DNA from: Eurosta solidaginis
Taxonomy: Eukaryota > Arthropoda > Insecta > Diptera > Tephritidae
Direction of reading: 5' to 3'
Assembly (NCBI RefSeq): GCF_040869045.1
Contig: NC_090319.1
Coordinates: forward strand, 175,558,645-175,622,644
Length of the DNA: 64,000 nucleotides
Of this stretch, positions 8,966 to 19,764 are shown piece by piece. The position numbers were made by a program, and so were the translations under genes. The number at the start of each line of letters is the position of its first letter. The first letter of the stretch is position 1. The notes beneath the pieces were generated by a model that did not search any database, had not been told where the DNA came from, and saw only the letters and a program-made list of their open reading frames with translations.

Positions 8966-10235
8966 CAGGGATGATAAATGGATTTTTTCATTTTGTATAT
9001 AACGAGGAAAAAGTGCAAAAACTGTTTTTAGTCAGGAAACTTTCTAGCACAGATTAAAAGACTACCTTTTTTCGAAAAGGTTGTTTGATAGAATAGTATC
9101 CACATTAACACCGCAGTAAACTTAATCTGGGGTTAAGTGATTTTCGTCTTAATCAATATTTAACATCCGAATAGGACTGGAGTCTAAATAAAATTTTTTT
9201 ATAAAATTTTTTATTTGGTAATAATTAAATGTATGTGAATATATTCAGACTGCATTTCTATATTCACATTATTTATTTCATTTGAAATATAAGAAAGAAA
9301 TGTAAAATACACTTTATAAATAGGACTTTGAAAATTTTCAGATATAAGATTAATATATTGATTACAGCTTTTATTTTCAAATACCTAAAGATCAAAATAA
9401 TACTTGCTCAAGAATTCTATCTATGACTGCTTGTCTAGAAAGCCACCTTGTGGGGGCGTACTTTAGAATAACATGCATTTCTGTACCGAAATGTCTTTTA
9501 AAAATTTATAAATTTTGTTGGAAAATACATCACAAGCGGCCATTGAAGCTAAATTTAAAATGTGACAAACACATCCATTAACATGCAGATTTGGAACAAC
9601 TTGCTGCAGCCTTGCTTGCACTCCGCTTTTTGCTCCCATCATAACCGAGCAATTGTCGGCAGTGAAACCAATAATTTTTTCAAGTGGTATTGAATGGTCT
9701 TTCAAAGATTCAATAATGGCATTAAAAACACCTTCCGTGCTACTATCGGTCAAAGGTATCAAATCTAAAAATCCATCAATGCAAAAAAATTCGAATCGAA
9801 ACTGCAAAATTTTTTGATATGCATATATCAGCCGCTTCATCTATTATTAGAGAGTAATAATTCTTCTGACAAAATTCAATTATGGATTTATAATTTTCTG
9901 GCCCTGTTATTTGAGTTATTATTTTCTGTGCTTTAATTCTATTGATGCAAAATGTGTTCACAATTTTAGAATCAGTTATGCTATTTTTCATAGGCACATT
10001 TAAATGATCCATAATTGCAAATGGCAAATTGTGCTCAGCAACAAAACAAATTAACTATATATTTTCTTCGAAAAATTTAAAATTTTTTTGTACCATCAGA
10101 GCTGCTTTGCAAATGACTTTAAGTGTAGTGCTGTATTTTAAAAAATGTACCAAATATGTCAATGTAGTACCAACGTACTTTCGGGAAGCGAAATATACCA
10201 AAAAAAGTACAAATGTACCATGGTTATCATTAATG
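8966..10235 (-). mobile_element. hAT family 2, copy B (internally deleted)
   Basis: The left end starts CAGGGATGATAAATGG and the right end, on the minus strand, starts CATTAATGATAACCATGG, the same termini as copy C. It is flanked by the 8-bp duplication GGTGATAT (8958-8965 and 10236-10243). 1270 bp long, against about 2.2 kb for copy C without its SINE. The whole C-terminal hATC region is deleted: the sequence jumps from AAAAACTGTTTTTAG to the middle of the transposase at about 9065. It inserted only 11 bp from the left end of copy A. Confidence 0.85.
9060..10027 (-). pseudogene. hAT transposase fragment (copy B)
   Basis: 10027-9776 reads MPFAIMDHLNVPMKNSITDS and YSLIIDEAADICISKNFAV. 9840-9463 reads FLDLIPLTDSSTEGVFNAII, then IGFTADNCSVMMGAKSGVQA and NGCVCHILNLASMAA. 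The second of these carries a catalytic Asp context (FTADNCSVMMG) and CHILNLA, both typical of ZBED/SCAND-like hAT transposases. A frameshift near the boundary of the two frames and a deletion of the C-terminal third make it non-functional. It is nearly identical in sequence to copy A, so alignment against it would define the lesions. Confidence 0.75.
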
Positions 10236-10246
10236 GGTGATATATT

Positions 10247-12225
10247 CTGGGATGATAAATGGTTTTTTTCATTTTGTACCAAACGAGGGAAAAAAAATGT
10301 ACCAAATCATCCAAAAATGTGCCAAAAGTTTTCGGATGCGAATTTGAACCAAACTAGAGTTATATTCTGCCTCTTTATCCAAAAACTGTTTTTAGTCAAG
10401 AAACTCTTTGAGTTCTTTAAATACCTCAGTTGACAAAAAGCTTTTTTTCGTATCTATATTATGACAACTACTGTTAGCTGATTTTATCGAGTCTTTAGTT
10501 TTTATTAAATTCGAAACTGTTTTTATTTGAAGTATATTTCTGCACTTAGATTTAATTAAATTTTGTATAAAAAATCTCCTTTCTACGTTTGTGGATGAAT
10601 GTGGAATCGACAAGATGCCTTGAACTATTCTATAAATATTGGAAAACATTTGCTCGTTTAATTCATTTTTAACTGTTCTTAATTCTGCCCAAAAGCTGCA
10701 TATATTTAAATTCTTGAATTTTTAAGGCTCTCATTCTCTGCTAAAGCTCTAAATTCCGAATTAATTTTCTCTATTTTATCAAATTCAGATTTCGGAAACA
10801 AGTCCATAACTAAAGCCACAACACTATTTGTTTCGCCGCTTAAAATACTTTCTGATGATAGCTTTGCAGCCCACAACAAAGTTTTATCATTTAAATTTAC
10901 TTTCTTTAATAAGGTACTACAAATTTGTATATAAAATTGTTTAGCACAGCTCTTAAATATGTGTACGTCATCTTCTTCGAAAAGGTTGTTTGATAGAATA
11001 ATATCCACATTAACACCGAAGTAAACTTCATCTGGGGTTAAGTGATTTTCGTCTAAATCAATATTTAACATCCAAATAGGACTGGAGTCTAAATAAGATT
11101 TTTTTATAAAATTTTTAATTTGGTAATGTATGCGAATATCTTCAGACTGCGTTTCTATATTCACATTATTTATTTCATTTAAAATATAAGAAAGTGATGT
11201 AAAATATACTTTATAAATAGGACTTTTGAAAATTTTCAGATATAAAATTAATATTTTGATTACTGCTTTTATTTTCAAATACGTAAAGTTTTAAATAATA
11301 CCTGAGGTATCCCATTGCTCAAGAATTCTATCTAAGACTGCTTGTCCAGAAAGCCACCTTGTGAGGGCGTACTTTAGTATAACATGCATTTCTGTACCGA
11401 AAAGTTCTTGAAAACTCGGAAAGTCTGCCGTCCTAACGGGAATTTATCCAAAAATGATAGTTTACGTCTTTTAAAAATGTATCAATTTTGTTGGGAAATA
11501 CATTACAAGCGGCCATTGAAGCTAAATTTAAAATGTGACAAAGACATCCATTTACATGCAGATTTGGAACAACTTGCTTCAGCATTGGTTGCACTCCGCT
11601 TTTTGCTCCCATCATAACCGAGCAACTGTCGGCAGTGAAACCAATCATTTTTTCAAGTGGCATTGATTGGTCTTTCAAATATTTAATAATGGCATTAAAA
11701 ATACCCTTCGTGCTGCTATCGGTCAATGGTATGAAATCTAAAAATCTATCAATGCACTTTTTATCAAAAATTCGAATCGAAACTGCCAATTTTTTTGATA
11801 TATATATATATATATCAGCCGTTTCATCTATTATTAGAAAGTAAAAATTCTTCTGACAAAATGCAATTATGGATCTATAATTTTCTGGCCCTTTTATTTG
11901 AGTTATTATTTTCTGTGCTTTAATTCTATTGATGTAAAATTTGTTCACAATTTTAGAATCAGTTATGCTATTTTTCATAAGCATATTTAAATGATCCATA
12001 ATTGCAAATGCAAATTGTGCTTGGCAACAAAACAACTTAAATATCTATATATTTTCTTCGAAAAATTTTAAATTTTTTGTACATTCAGAGCTGCTTTGCA
12101 AATGACTTGAAATGTTGGGCGGTGTTTTACAAAAATGTAGCAAATATGTCCATGTAGTACCAACGTACTTTCGGGAAACGAAATGTACCAAAAAAATTAC
12201 AAATGTAGCATGATTATCATCACTG
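10247..12225 (-). mobile_element. hAT family 2, copy A
   Basis: The left end is CTGGGATGATAAATGG (10247); the right end on the minus strand is CAGTGATGATAATCATG (to 12225). It carries most of the transposase on the minus strand. The flanks (GATATATT left, TTCTGTGT right) do not match, so no target-site duplication survives, perhaps because of the copy B insertion or later mutation. Subterminal regions hold repeated GTACC/GGTAC motifs shared with copies B and C, possible transposase-binding sites (inference). Confidence 0.75.
10392..12035 (-). pseudogene. hAT transposase (copy A), the most complete of this family here
   Basis: Three minus-strand frames in order. 12035-11433 (200 codons) reads FAIMDHLNMLMKNSITDSKI, FYFLIIDETADIY, IGFTADSCSVMMGAKSGVQP and NGCLCHILNLASMAA. 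11278-10706 (190 codons) reads KSPIYKVYFTSLSYILNEI, LDSSPIWMLNIDLDENHLTP and LFPKSEFDKIEKINSEFRAL. 10649-10392 (85 codons) reads IYRIVQGILSIPHSSTNVER and FIQNLIKSKCRN, the hATC dimerisation domain with its SIPHSSxNVER signature. The domains are collinear with ZBED-like hAT transposases. The breaks between frames are a frameshift near 11430 and one near 10700. The BED zinc finger expected at the N-terminus is not clear. Function would be excision and integration in the nucleus. Confidence 0.75.
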
Positions 12226-12254
12226 TTCTGTGTTAGACGAATTGGAGGTAGCAT

Positions 12255-12597
12255 CAAAGAGGATAAATATAATAAGAGCCGTCAGTCGTTATTTTTTAGG
12301 CATTTACTCGATGTAAACTGTGAGGTAGTCGCTACTTTTCTTTTATGAGGGCATTTTTGAATTGCTTTCCCTTTATCCATGCGGTGTTGTCACTTTATGC
12401 AAACGTGTTTTTTGGAAAGAGCATTAAATAATTAATTAAATACAGTCGGAAAAATAAACACAAATACCCCATGAAAATGTATAGAATACATTTATAAACA
12501 TCTCGCCCAAAAAAAAATAGCGACTACCTCATAGTTTACATCGAGTAAATGCCTAAAAAATAACGAGTGACGGCTCTTATTATATTTATCCTCTTTG
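12255..12597. mobile_element. MITE with ~80-bp terminal inverted repeats
   Basis: The left arm starts CAAAGAGGATAAATATAATA and runs about 80 bp to GAGGTAGTCGCTA. The right arm (about 12518-12597) is its reverse complement with only a few mismatches, ending TTTATCCTCTTTG. The flanks are GTAGCAT (12248-12254) and GTAGCGT (12598-12604), a probable 7-bp duplication with one mismatch. The 180-bp centre has no ORF. Superfamily not certain; long arms and a 7-8-bp TSD would fit P or hAT. Confidence 0.8.
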
Positions 12598-12604
12598 GTA
12601 GCGT

Positions 12605-13360
12605 TGACATTCTCATATTTGTCATCTAAAGCAGGGATAACGATTTTGAAAGTGTGGCTGTGTGAGTAAACTAAAATCGTCTTATTGGTAGTGGTTTAGT
12701 TTGTGATGAAAACTCAATGAGGTAGGAACCTATGCACGCATCTTTGTTAACACACAAAAAGTAATTCCTAAATATGCCATATAAATAATACTTTATTGAT
12801 TCAGTCTAAGGAAAAATTTTAACAAAATAAATTGTTAATATGAAACCATGAAAATATTCTGCGCATGAGCGTTTGTTTGCAAAATATCTTTTCCCAAATG
12901 CGCAAATAAACAACAGCCTCAACTGATGTTGCTACTCTGCTGGATCCATTGTAAACTTTACCAAGTAGCGCAACTAACAGCTGATCGCTCAAAATTTGCA
13001 CACACACACAAACATCACTAATGGCCATATTACGGAAATATTAGGGAAATTGAAGTTAAATTTTTAAACAGACATAAAATGATATAATTTTGGAATATAT
13101 AGCATCTAGGACACCTTAATTGCAGTAATTAAAAGAAAATGTTTCCTTATACTCAAGTATTTAATTATTTTTTTTTTAATTTATCTTTAACATTGATGCA
13201 ATGGTTGATCCAATGCAACTCTGGTCTTCCTACTGTTCTTCATTCCACTCCATTCGGGGGCCTATTTTCACGGCCTGCGAGTGTCTTCCACTCTATTCGC
13301 AACATAACCTCGAATTAAGCTGCCAAACTATATAGTAAACAATGGCTTGTCCAGCGACAA
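12605..13360. other. Intergenic, no supported gene
   Basis: AT-rich, with a short CA run (ACACACACAC near 13001) and a TTTTTTTTT run near 13171. The minus frame 13028-12819 (69 codons) has no recognisable motif and I do not call it. A GC-richer patch (13195-13320) shows nothing I can identify. Confidence 0.4.
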
Positions 13361-13949
13361 CTAATGCGGCAGTTACGAACGTACGTACCAAAAACGTGTC
13401 AGCTGACACGACCTATCTTATAAGTGTGCAATGCAAACGAAAACTCAGCGACGTGCAACGCCCGTTCGTACGTATCCCGAAACGTAGAAATCAAAACAAT
13501 TTTGATTTTTTCCGTAAGAACGTGTCAGCTGATCGCTCTCTCACTAGACAGAGTTGCCTAGTAAACTTTTGTGCCCTAATTTTTGACCGTTTGCAGTTTT
13601 ATGCAAAAACACCTAATTAAAGTTTGAAAAATTGTGAAAATAAATGGAAATAATAATATAAAAGTGCAGATTATAAATATGTAATCTATTTATATTTATT
13701 TAATATTAATTCCAGCCTTTTACAACATCAAAAATTAAATTGGAAAAAGTTGATGTTTCCATAAGCATGCATGCAAAATGGTCAATGGCAACAGTGCTTA
13801 TCTGTAAACAATACGCACACAAATATGTTATATACATGTACACAGACGCACACATTGATTCCTACGGGCTTGAGGGTTCGGTCAAACGTGTTTCGTACGA
13901 CAAACGTCCGTACGTACGGCACACGTCGGTGGGTAATTGCCGCTTTAAG
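13361..13949. mobile_element. ACGT-rich TIR repeat, copy 1
   Basis: About 580 bp repeated at 17790-18815. The outer ends are imperfectly inverted: GCGGCAGTTACGAACGTACG on the left (13366) against GCGGCAATTACCCACCGACG on the minus strand at the right (from 13942). Next to each end are ACGTACGT-rich blocks and the paired motifs AACGTGTCAGCTGACACG and CAAACGTGTTTCGTACG. The small plus frames here (13342-13620, 13740-13970, 13771-14025) change between copies and look non-coding. No clear TSD. This copy is the uninterrupted one and shows the empty site for the MITE at 17920. Confidence 0.6.
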
Positions 13950-14007
13950 CCGAATAAAGACGAAAGATAAAAATAATACCTGTGAAGTGGCGCCAATATG
14001 TAGTGTA

Positions 14008-15095
14008 CCCTACAAGAAACGCTGATAGGTTTACTAATACACTCACACTTGTAATTGACAATGCTGATCCTGCGATGACGTAAACATTGATACTCAAATT
14101 TATGTATGTTCCTTTGTTCGCTCACGCATGTCCGCATGTTCCCAATGACAGCTTATAATCATGAAAAAGGACTCAAACTGGGAAGGCTTCGGACACCTGG
14201 TATAGAACAAAAGAACATACAGCAGATACCATAATGCATGTGAGACAGATACATAATTCTCAACGGAATTTCATGTATGCGAGAACAGATTATCCGATTT
14301 AATCATGTTGTCACTACTGACTGTCATATGGCAATCAAATGATTATCACGGTTGTTTTGTTATTTCTTAAATTCCGCCATTTTCAAACGACGAAAACCAT
14401 ATAAAAAATAAGTCTAAAAAATGAAAAAGAGAGCATTTCAAAGCTCCATGCTAAAAGAAAAAAATCTAAAATAATATTAAAAAATACCAAAAGCTGTCGG
14501 AATGTATGGGGCGCACTCAAAAAATTGATACGCGAAAAATAATAGTGGTTAGTGGTGATTCATTTTTAAATGTGTTTCCGCATGAGGAAAACGCTCTTCT
14601 GTTGTTTTGTTATTTTCTGAATTTAAATTGAACATTTTGAACTCGAATTCTTATAAAACTATTTATTTTAAACAAATAAGAAACACGTTTGCTTTTATCA
14701 CGTACAAAATTAAAAACGTAATGAAATAAAGTAAATAAAAAGCAAAAAGCATGGTTTCATTTTTGGCGGAATATAACAATGGTAATTTATGATAGTATAA
14801 CAGTCAAACCTGATATCTACAGTAAACTATCATTTATGACACTTTTTGATAGTTAGAGTGTCAGCACTGATCCAGGAAAAGGAATGAGAGTGAGCAGTAC
14901 GGCTATATACTTAATCAGTAGGCCATGTTAGTGTATAAGAAGGAGACAAAAACTCACACGTACACAGTTGTTTACATCACATTTGCGCAAGTCCCCTTAA
15001 GTTTGTGATAGAAAGTTTGTATGAGGCGCTGATCGTTAGGTTGACATTGCTGACAATCGGATGATAGTCATATGATAGTCAGTGTTCTTGTAGGG
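14008..15095. mobile_element. TIR element, about 1.1 kb, TA-flanked, non-coding
   Basis: The left end is CCCTACAAGAAACGCTGATAG (from 14008); the right end on the minus strand is CCCTACAAGAACACTGACTATC (from 15095). Both are flanked by TA (14006-14007 and 15096-15097). TIRs of ~16-20 bp and a TA target fit a Tc1/mariner-like or related non-autonomous element, but CCCT ends also recall piggyBac, which would need TTAA. Internally there are repeated GTTGTTTTGTTAT motifs (14352, 14599) and a local inverted repeat around 14820-14870 (TAAACTATCA / TTTGATAGTT). No ORF of note. Confidence 0.55.
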
Positions 15096-15344
15096 TACTT
15101 GATTGTATTGATACTACTGTAGTCCAGTGATGATATCCATGATACATTTGTACTTTTTTTTTGGTATATTTCGCTTCCCGAAAGTACGTTGGTACTACAT
15201 TGACATATTTGGTACATTTTTGTAAAACACCGCCCTACACTTCAAGTCATTTGCAAAGCAGCTCTGAACGTACAAAAAAATTTTAAATTTTTCGAAGAAA
15301 ATATGTAGTTAAGTTGTTTTGTTGCCGAACACAATTTGCCATTT

Positions 15345-17230
15345 GCAATTATGGATCATTTAAATATAGCTAACTTATTCTAAAATTGTGAACAAATTTT
15401 GCGTCAATAGAATTAAAGCACAGAAAATAAAAAATAAAAAATAAATGTAAGGCGCGATAACCTCCGAAGAGATCTAAGGCCGAGCTTCTCTTCCAATTTG
15501 CGTCGTGCTCCTCTTGATTTTCCCTACAAATTGGCCGGACGGGACCTACATGATTTTTATGCCGACTCCGAACGGCATCTGCAAGGCAGATGAGTTTTCA
15601 CTGAGAGCTTTTCATGGCAGAAATACACCCGGAGCGACCCCGCTTAGAAAAATTTTCTTCTAATTGAAAACCCTTATTTCTAAAATTTTTGATGTTGCTT
15701 TGCCCGGGGTTTGAACCCAGGGCATCCGGTGTGGTTGGCGGAGCACGCTACCATCACACCACGGTGGCCGCCAAGCACAGAAAATAATAACTCAAATAAC
15801 AGGGTCGGAAAATTATAAATCTATAACTGCATTTTGTCAGAAGAATTATTACTCTCTAATAATAGATGAAACGACTGATATATTTATATCAAAAAATTTG
15901 GCAGTTTCGATTCGAATTTTGATAAAAAGTGCATTGATAGATTTTTAAATTTGATACTTTTGACCGATAGTATGTTAATCGATGTGTTTGTCACATTTTA
16001 GATTTAGCTTCAATGGCCGCTTGCGATGTATTTCCCAACAAAATTGATAAGTTTTCAAAAGACGTAAACTATCATGTTTGTAACAGCCCCCTTAGGAGGG
16101 CAGACTTTCAGAGTTTTCAAGAACATTTCGGTACAGAAATGCATGTATACTAAAGTACGCCCCCACAGCCCCTAGACAAGCAGTCATAGATAGAATTCTT
16201 GAGCAATGGGATGCCCTCAAGTATTTTTTTAATCTTTACGTATTTGAAAATAAAAGCAGTACTCAAAATACTAATCTTATATCTGAAAATTTTCAAAGTC
16301 CTATTTATAAAGTATATTTTATATTTCTTTCTTATATTTTGAATGAAATAAATAATGTGAATATAGAAATGCAGTCTGAAGATGTTCGCATACATTTACT
16401 AATTACCAAATTAAAAATTTTACAAAAAAATCTTATTTAGACTCCAGTCCTATTTGGATGTTAAATATTGATTCAGACGAAAATCACTGAACCCCAGATG
16501 AAATTTACTGCGATGTGGGTATTATTCTATCAAACAACTTTTTAGAAAAAGATGACGTACACATATTTAAGAGCTGTGCTGAACAATTTATATACAATTT
16601 TGTAGTACTTTGTTAAAGGAAGTAAATTTTAATGATAGAACTTTGTTGTGGGGTGCAAAGCTTTCACCAGAAAGTATTTTAAGCTGTAAATGAAATAGTA
16701 CTGTGCCTTTAGTTATGAACTTGTTTCCGAAATCTGCATTTAATAAAATAGAGGAAATTAATTCTGAATTTAAAGCTTTAGCAGAGCACGAGAGCCTTAA
16801 AAAATTCAAAAATTTAAATATATGTAGCTTTCGGGAAGAGTTAAGATCAGTTAAAAGTAAATTACATACGCAAATATTTTCCAATATTTATAGAATAGTT
16901 CAAGGCATATTGTCGATTCCACAGTCATCCACAAACGTAGAAAGGATATTTTCCATACAAAATTTAATTAAAACTAAGTGTAGAAATAGACTTCAAACAA
17001 ATACAGTTTAAAATTTAAAGTTTATAGAACAGTTCAAGTCGTATTGTCCATTCCACATTCATCCCCAAACGTAGAATGGATATTTTCCATACAAAATTTA
17101 ATTAAAACTAAGTGTAGAAATATACTTCAAATAAATACAGTTTAAAATTTAATAAAAACTAAAGACTTGATGAAATCAACTAACACTAGTTGTCATAATA
17201 TAGATACGAAAAAAAAGCTTTTTGTCAACT
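15345..17230 (+). pseudogene. hAT transposase (copy C), heavily mutated
   Basis: The same protein as copies A and B in plus orientation. It starts near ATGGATCATTTAAATA (15350, MDHLN) and includes the reading of ITQ.TGSENYKSI around 15785-15840. It is interrupted by the SINE (15431-15772) and by a deletion of the segment containing FTADNCSVMMG (the text jumps near 15960-15985). The C-terminal piece 16703-17011 (102 codons) reads LFPKSAFNKIEEINSEFKAL and IYRIVQGILSIPQSSTNVER, again the hATC signature. About 95 bp including TATTTTCCATACAAAATTTA is then repeated (16946-17010 and 17070-17135). Non-functional. Confidence 0.7.
15431..15772 (-). mobile_element. tRNA-derived SINE, copy 2 (full length)
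   Basis: The most complete copy, 342 bp including its tail. On the minus strand it starts GGCGGCCACCGTGGTGTGAT, carries GATGGTAGCGTGCTCC (A-box-like) and GGTTCAAACCC (B box), then the body AACATCAAAAATTTTAGAA. It ends TCGCGCCTTACATTTATTTT. Flanked by the exact 15-bp target-site duplication AAGCACAGAAAATAA (15416-15430 and 15773-15787). Inserted in the transposase of hAT copy C, so younger than it. Confidence 0.9.
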
Positions 17231-17789
17231 AAGGTATTTAAAGAACTCAAAGAAGAAGAACTGTTAATGTAGTGATTGGAACATGAGTTATTAGTATAGA
17301 TATAGGCGACAATTTGTCAACTATTATACCTGAATCTAAATCTTTTGTACGTGAAATGTTTTTGCATTGAATGCAGCTGTTATTTTTTGAAGTATTAATT
17401 TTATGTTCCTTACTGGTACTCAATAAAGAAATGTTTTTATATATGTACATAATTGTACGCTTCAATCGATAAAGTTCTTTTATTATTTTTACTGGAAAAG
17501 TATTTCTTCATAAATCATATTTCCCTGTTATATGTGTTTAATTTGTGTCTGAAAGTTTCGTAACTAAAAACAGTTTTTGGATAAAGAAGCAGAATATAGC
17601 TCTAGTTTGGTTCAAATTTACATCCTTTTGGTACATTTTTGGTTGATTAGGTACATTTTTTTCCTCGTTTGGTACAAAATGAAAAAATCCATTTATCACC
17701 TCTGCTGTAGTCACGTTAGATTATAAGTTTATTGATCCAACGTAAATTTATTACATAAATAATACTCTTACAACTAATAAATGAAATTT

Positions 17790-18815
17790 AAGCGTGAGTT
17801 ACCCACGAACGTACGTAGAAAAAACGTGTAAGCTGACACGACCTAACTTATGAGTGTGCAATGTAAACGAAAACTCGCCCACGTTCAACGTACGTACGTA
17901 CGTAGCCCGGAACATAGAAGGGGGACTCATGTAACCGTATAAATGCCTTATAAAGTGTGTAAACGTATAAATTTATCTAGTTTACGCACGAGCTGTCAAA
18001 TTTTGTATGAAAAATCATTTACACAATTTGTATAAATTTACGCGCACATTTCATTGTGTAAACGCGATAAACTCAAAGGAATGCAACCTTGCAGACATTA
18101 CAGCAGGCATTTTCATCAGAAATCTCCAACATCAGCAAGTAATTTACAAGAATATCTTAGTAAAGACGTTTTAGTTTTGATTTTTCACTTAATCTTGGTA
18201 TTTTTTAATTTGTATAACAATCAAAAAAATTTTTGTGGAAATAATACAGCTGAAAAACAATCAAGTTTATCAAGAGTATTACTAGGTGCGTTCATATAAC
18301 CGCGTGTGTAAATGGATATAATTTTACACCTTATAAGTTTATATGCTATCATGAGTCCCCCTAGAAATCAAATCAATTTTGATTTTTTTCCGTAAGAACG
18401 TGTCAGCTCATCGCTCTCTCACATGACAGAGTTGCCTATTAAATATTTTGTGTGCTATGTTTGGACCGTTTGCAGTTAATATACAAAACGGCCTAATGAT
18501 TGTTTCAAATTTTGTTGAAAAATCTCGAAATTATTATATGAAATTGCAGGTTACAAATAAATGAACTAGAAATTCTTATTCAGTATTTGTGTCTGCCATT
18601 TACATCATGGAAATATGTAATTCCAAAAGTTGATGTTTGCATAAGCATGCATGGAAACTGGTGAATGGCAACAGTGCTTTGCTGTAAACAATACACACAC
18701 AAATATGTTATGTACATATACACAGACGCGCACATTGATTCCTACGGGCTTGATGGTTCGCTCAAACGTGTTTTGTACGACAAAAGTCCGTACGTACGAC
18801 ACACGTCAATCCATA
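17790..18815. mobile_element. ACGT-rich TIR repeat, copy 2, interrupted by a MITE
   Basis: Homologous to 13361-13949: shared blocks include AACGTGT(A/C)AGCTGACACGACC, TTTTGATTTTTTCCGTAAG, TAAGCATGCATG and GATTCCTACGGGCTTGA. A 442-bp MITE (17920-18361) splits it. The pair lies on either side of the 14008-17704 block, at equivalent offsets. Small frames here (18605-18871) are not conserved between copies. Confidence 0.6.
17920..18361. mobile_element. MITE with GGGGGACTCATG ends and TAGAA duplication
   Basis: 442 bp. The left end is GGGGGACTCATGTAACCG; the right end on the minus strand is GGGGGACTCATGATAGC. Flanked by TAGAA on both sides (17915-17919 and 18362-18366), while the paralogous copy 1 has a single TAGAA (about 13483), which is a natural empty site. 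Inside are subterminal inverted motifs (CTTATAA, TAAACGTATAAATTTA). The 81-codon frame 18054-18299 has no conserved feature and is not called. Superfamily unknown; 5-bp duplications are uncommon. Confidence 0.85.
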
Positions 18816-18825
18816 AAGCGGGAGT

Positions 18826-19032
18826 CATTGGTGCCGTATGTCGTATCGCTGTAGTCGTATCCCTAACGTAATCAGCTGTTTATCGTTACGACGGTAAACC
18901 AAAAACCAATTGGTTGGCTACGATACGGTTACGATATTAGCGGTACAAATAATCGATTGCATTGATTCCCATAAGGTTGGTCGAATCACCTATTATAAAG
19001 TTACCGATACGGTTACTGATAGGGCACCAATG
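18826..19032. mobile_element. MITE with CATTGGTGCC ends, 207 bp
   Basis: The left end is CATTGGTGCCGTATGTCGTA and the right end on the minus strand is CATTGGTGCCCTATCAGTAA. Inside the arms lie inverted CGATACGGTTACGATA / TACCGATACGG motifs. Fully non-coding. The flanking bases do not show a clear duplication. Confidence 0.7.
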
Positions 19033-19753
19033 TCTGCAGCTTAACTGGCGCTTTAGTTAAAAATTGAGATGTTCTTGCTGAAATCTGTGGCTCGTCGTTC
19101 GTTGCGTTTAAGAATCTGTCATTAGCCCAAAACATCTTGCCGTCATGCAGAAAAGTGAACATGTTGCCACAAATAATTATTCAACTAAATGGTTATCGCT
19201 GATCTATAGATATTGTTGCTGGTTGCGTATTGGTATGAGATCGTTGATTGGCAGAAGAACGGCTGTCTGCGGCAGCCAAATTAGTTGCACTATTTGATGA
19301 AAGATTAGCGATCTGCAATGTTGCTGATTTCGGTTCAATGACCTTCGCGCGTCAATATGGCGTTGTCAACAGTAAAAGAATCACTGTTTTCCTCTTGCTG
19401 GCACTCACCACAATTAAACAATTTTAAAAATGTGTCTAATGCACTGATATTTTTAAGAGCTTTATCGATTTTTGATAGAGAGAATAGAATTGCATAATTC
19501 TCACATCTAAACATTATATTTTATTGTTTTTGACCAAATTTAAAGGAGTTGGCGATATGTTTGCACATTTTAAATGAGTTTTAGGCATGCAGATATCACA
19601 TTAAAAATAGTCATCTTGCAAACATTGTGCATTACATTTTAGACACGTTTTCATTGCAAATAAAATTTGTAAACGCGAAAATAGAAAAAATACTTAGATC
19701 GCGAAAGAATACGCCCGTTCTCTACACTTGACTTGTTGGTTTTGTATTGTAGC
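19033..19753. other. Intergenic, nothing identified
   Basis: No ORF above the reporting size and no clear repeat. Ends just before the target duplication of the RTE insertion. Confidence 0.4.
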
Positions 19754-19764
19754 TATGTCTTCGC

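Larger units (their letters stand above)
15125..17704 (+). mobile_element. hAT family 2, copy C, with a SINE inside
   Basis: Plus-orientated relative to copies A and B. It starts CAGTGATGATATCCATGATA and ends CATTTATCACCTCTG (minus strand CAGAGGTGATAAATGG). The 8-bp target-site duplication CTGTAGTC is exact (15117-15124 and 17705-17712). Without the SINE and its duplicated 15 bp the element is about 2.22 kb. Subterminal GGTAC/GTACC repeats flank the coding region at both ends as in copies A and B. Confidence 0.9.

Noticed and set aside
12045..12257. 70-codon minus frame as N-terminal BED finger of hAT copy A
   Set aside because: It reads through the TIR and target flank of the element and lacks the C-x2-C/H-x-H pattern.
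13342..14137. Several small frames in the ACGT-rich repeat
   Set aside because: Not kept in the second copy (18605-18871); frames arise from the repeat's GC-rich blocks.
15431..15772. Functional tRNA gene in the SINE head
   Set aside because: A/B-box-like motifs exist but no complete cloverleaf; repeated four times with a common non-tRNA body.
18054..18299. 81-codon frame inside the GGGGGACTCATG MITE
   Set aside because: No start context, no conserved motif, lies entirely in a short non-autonomous element.
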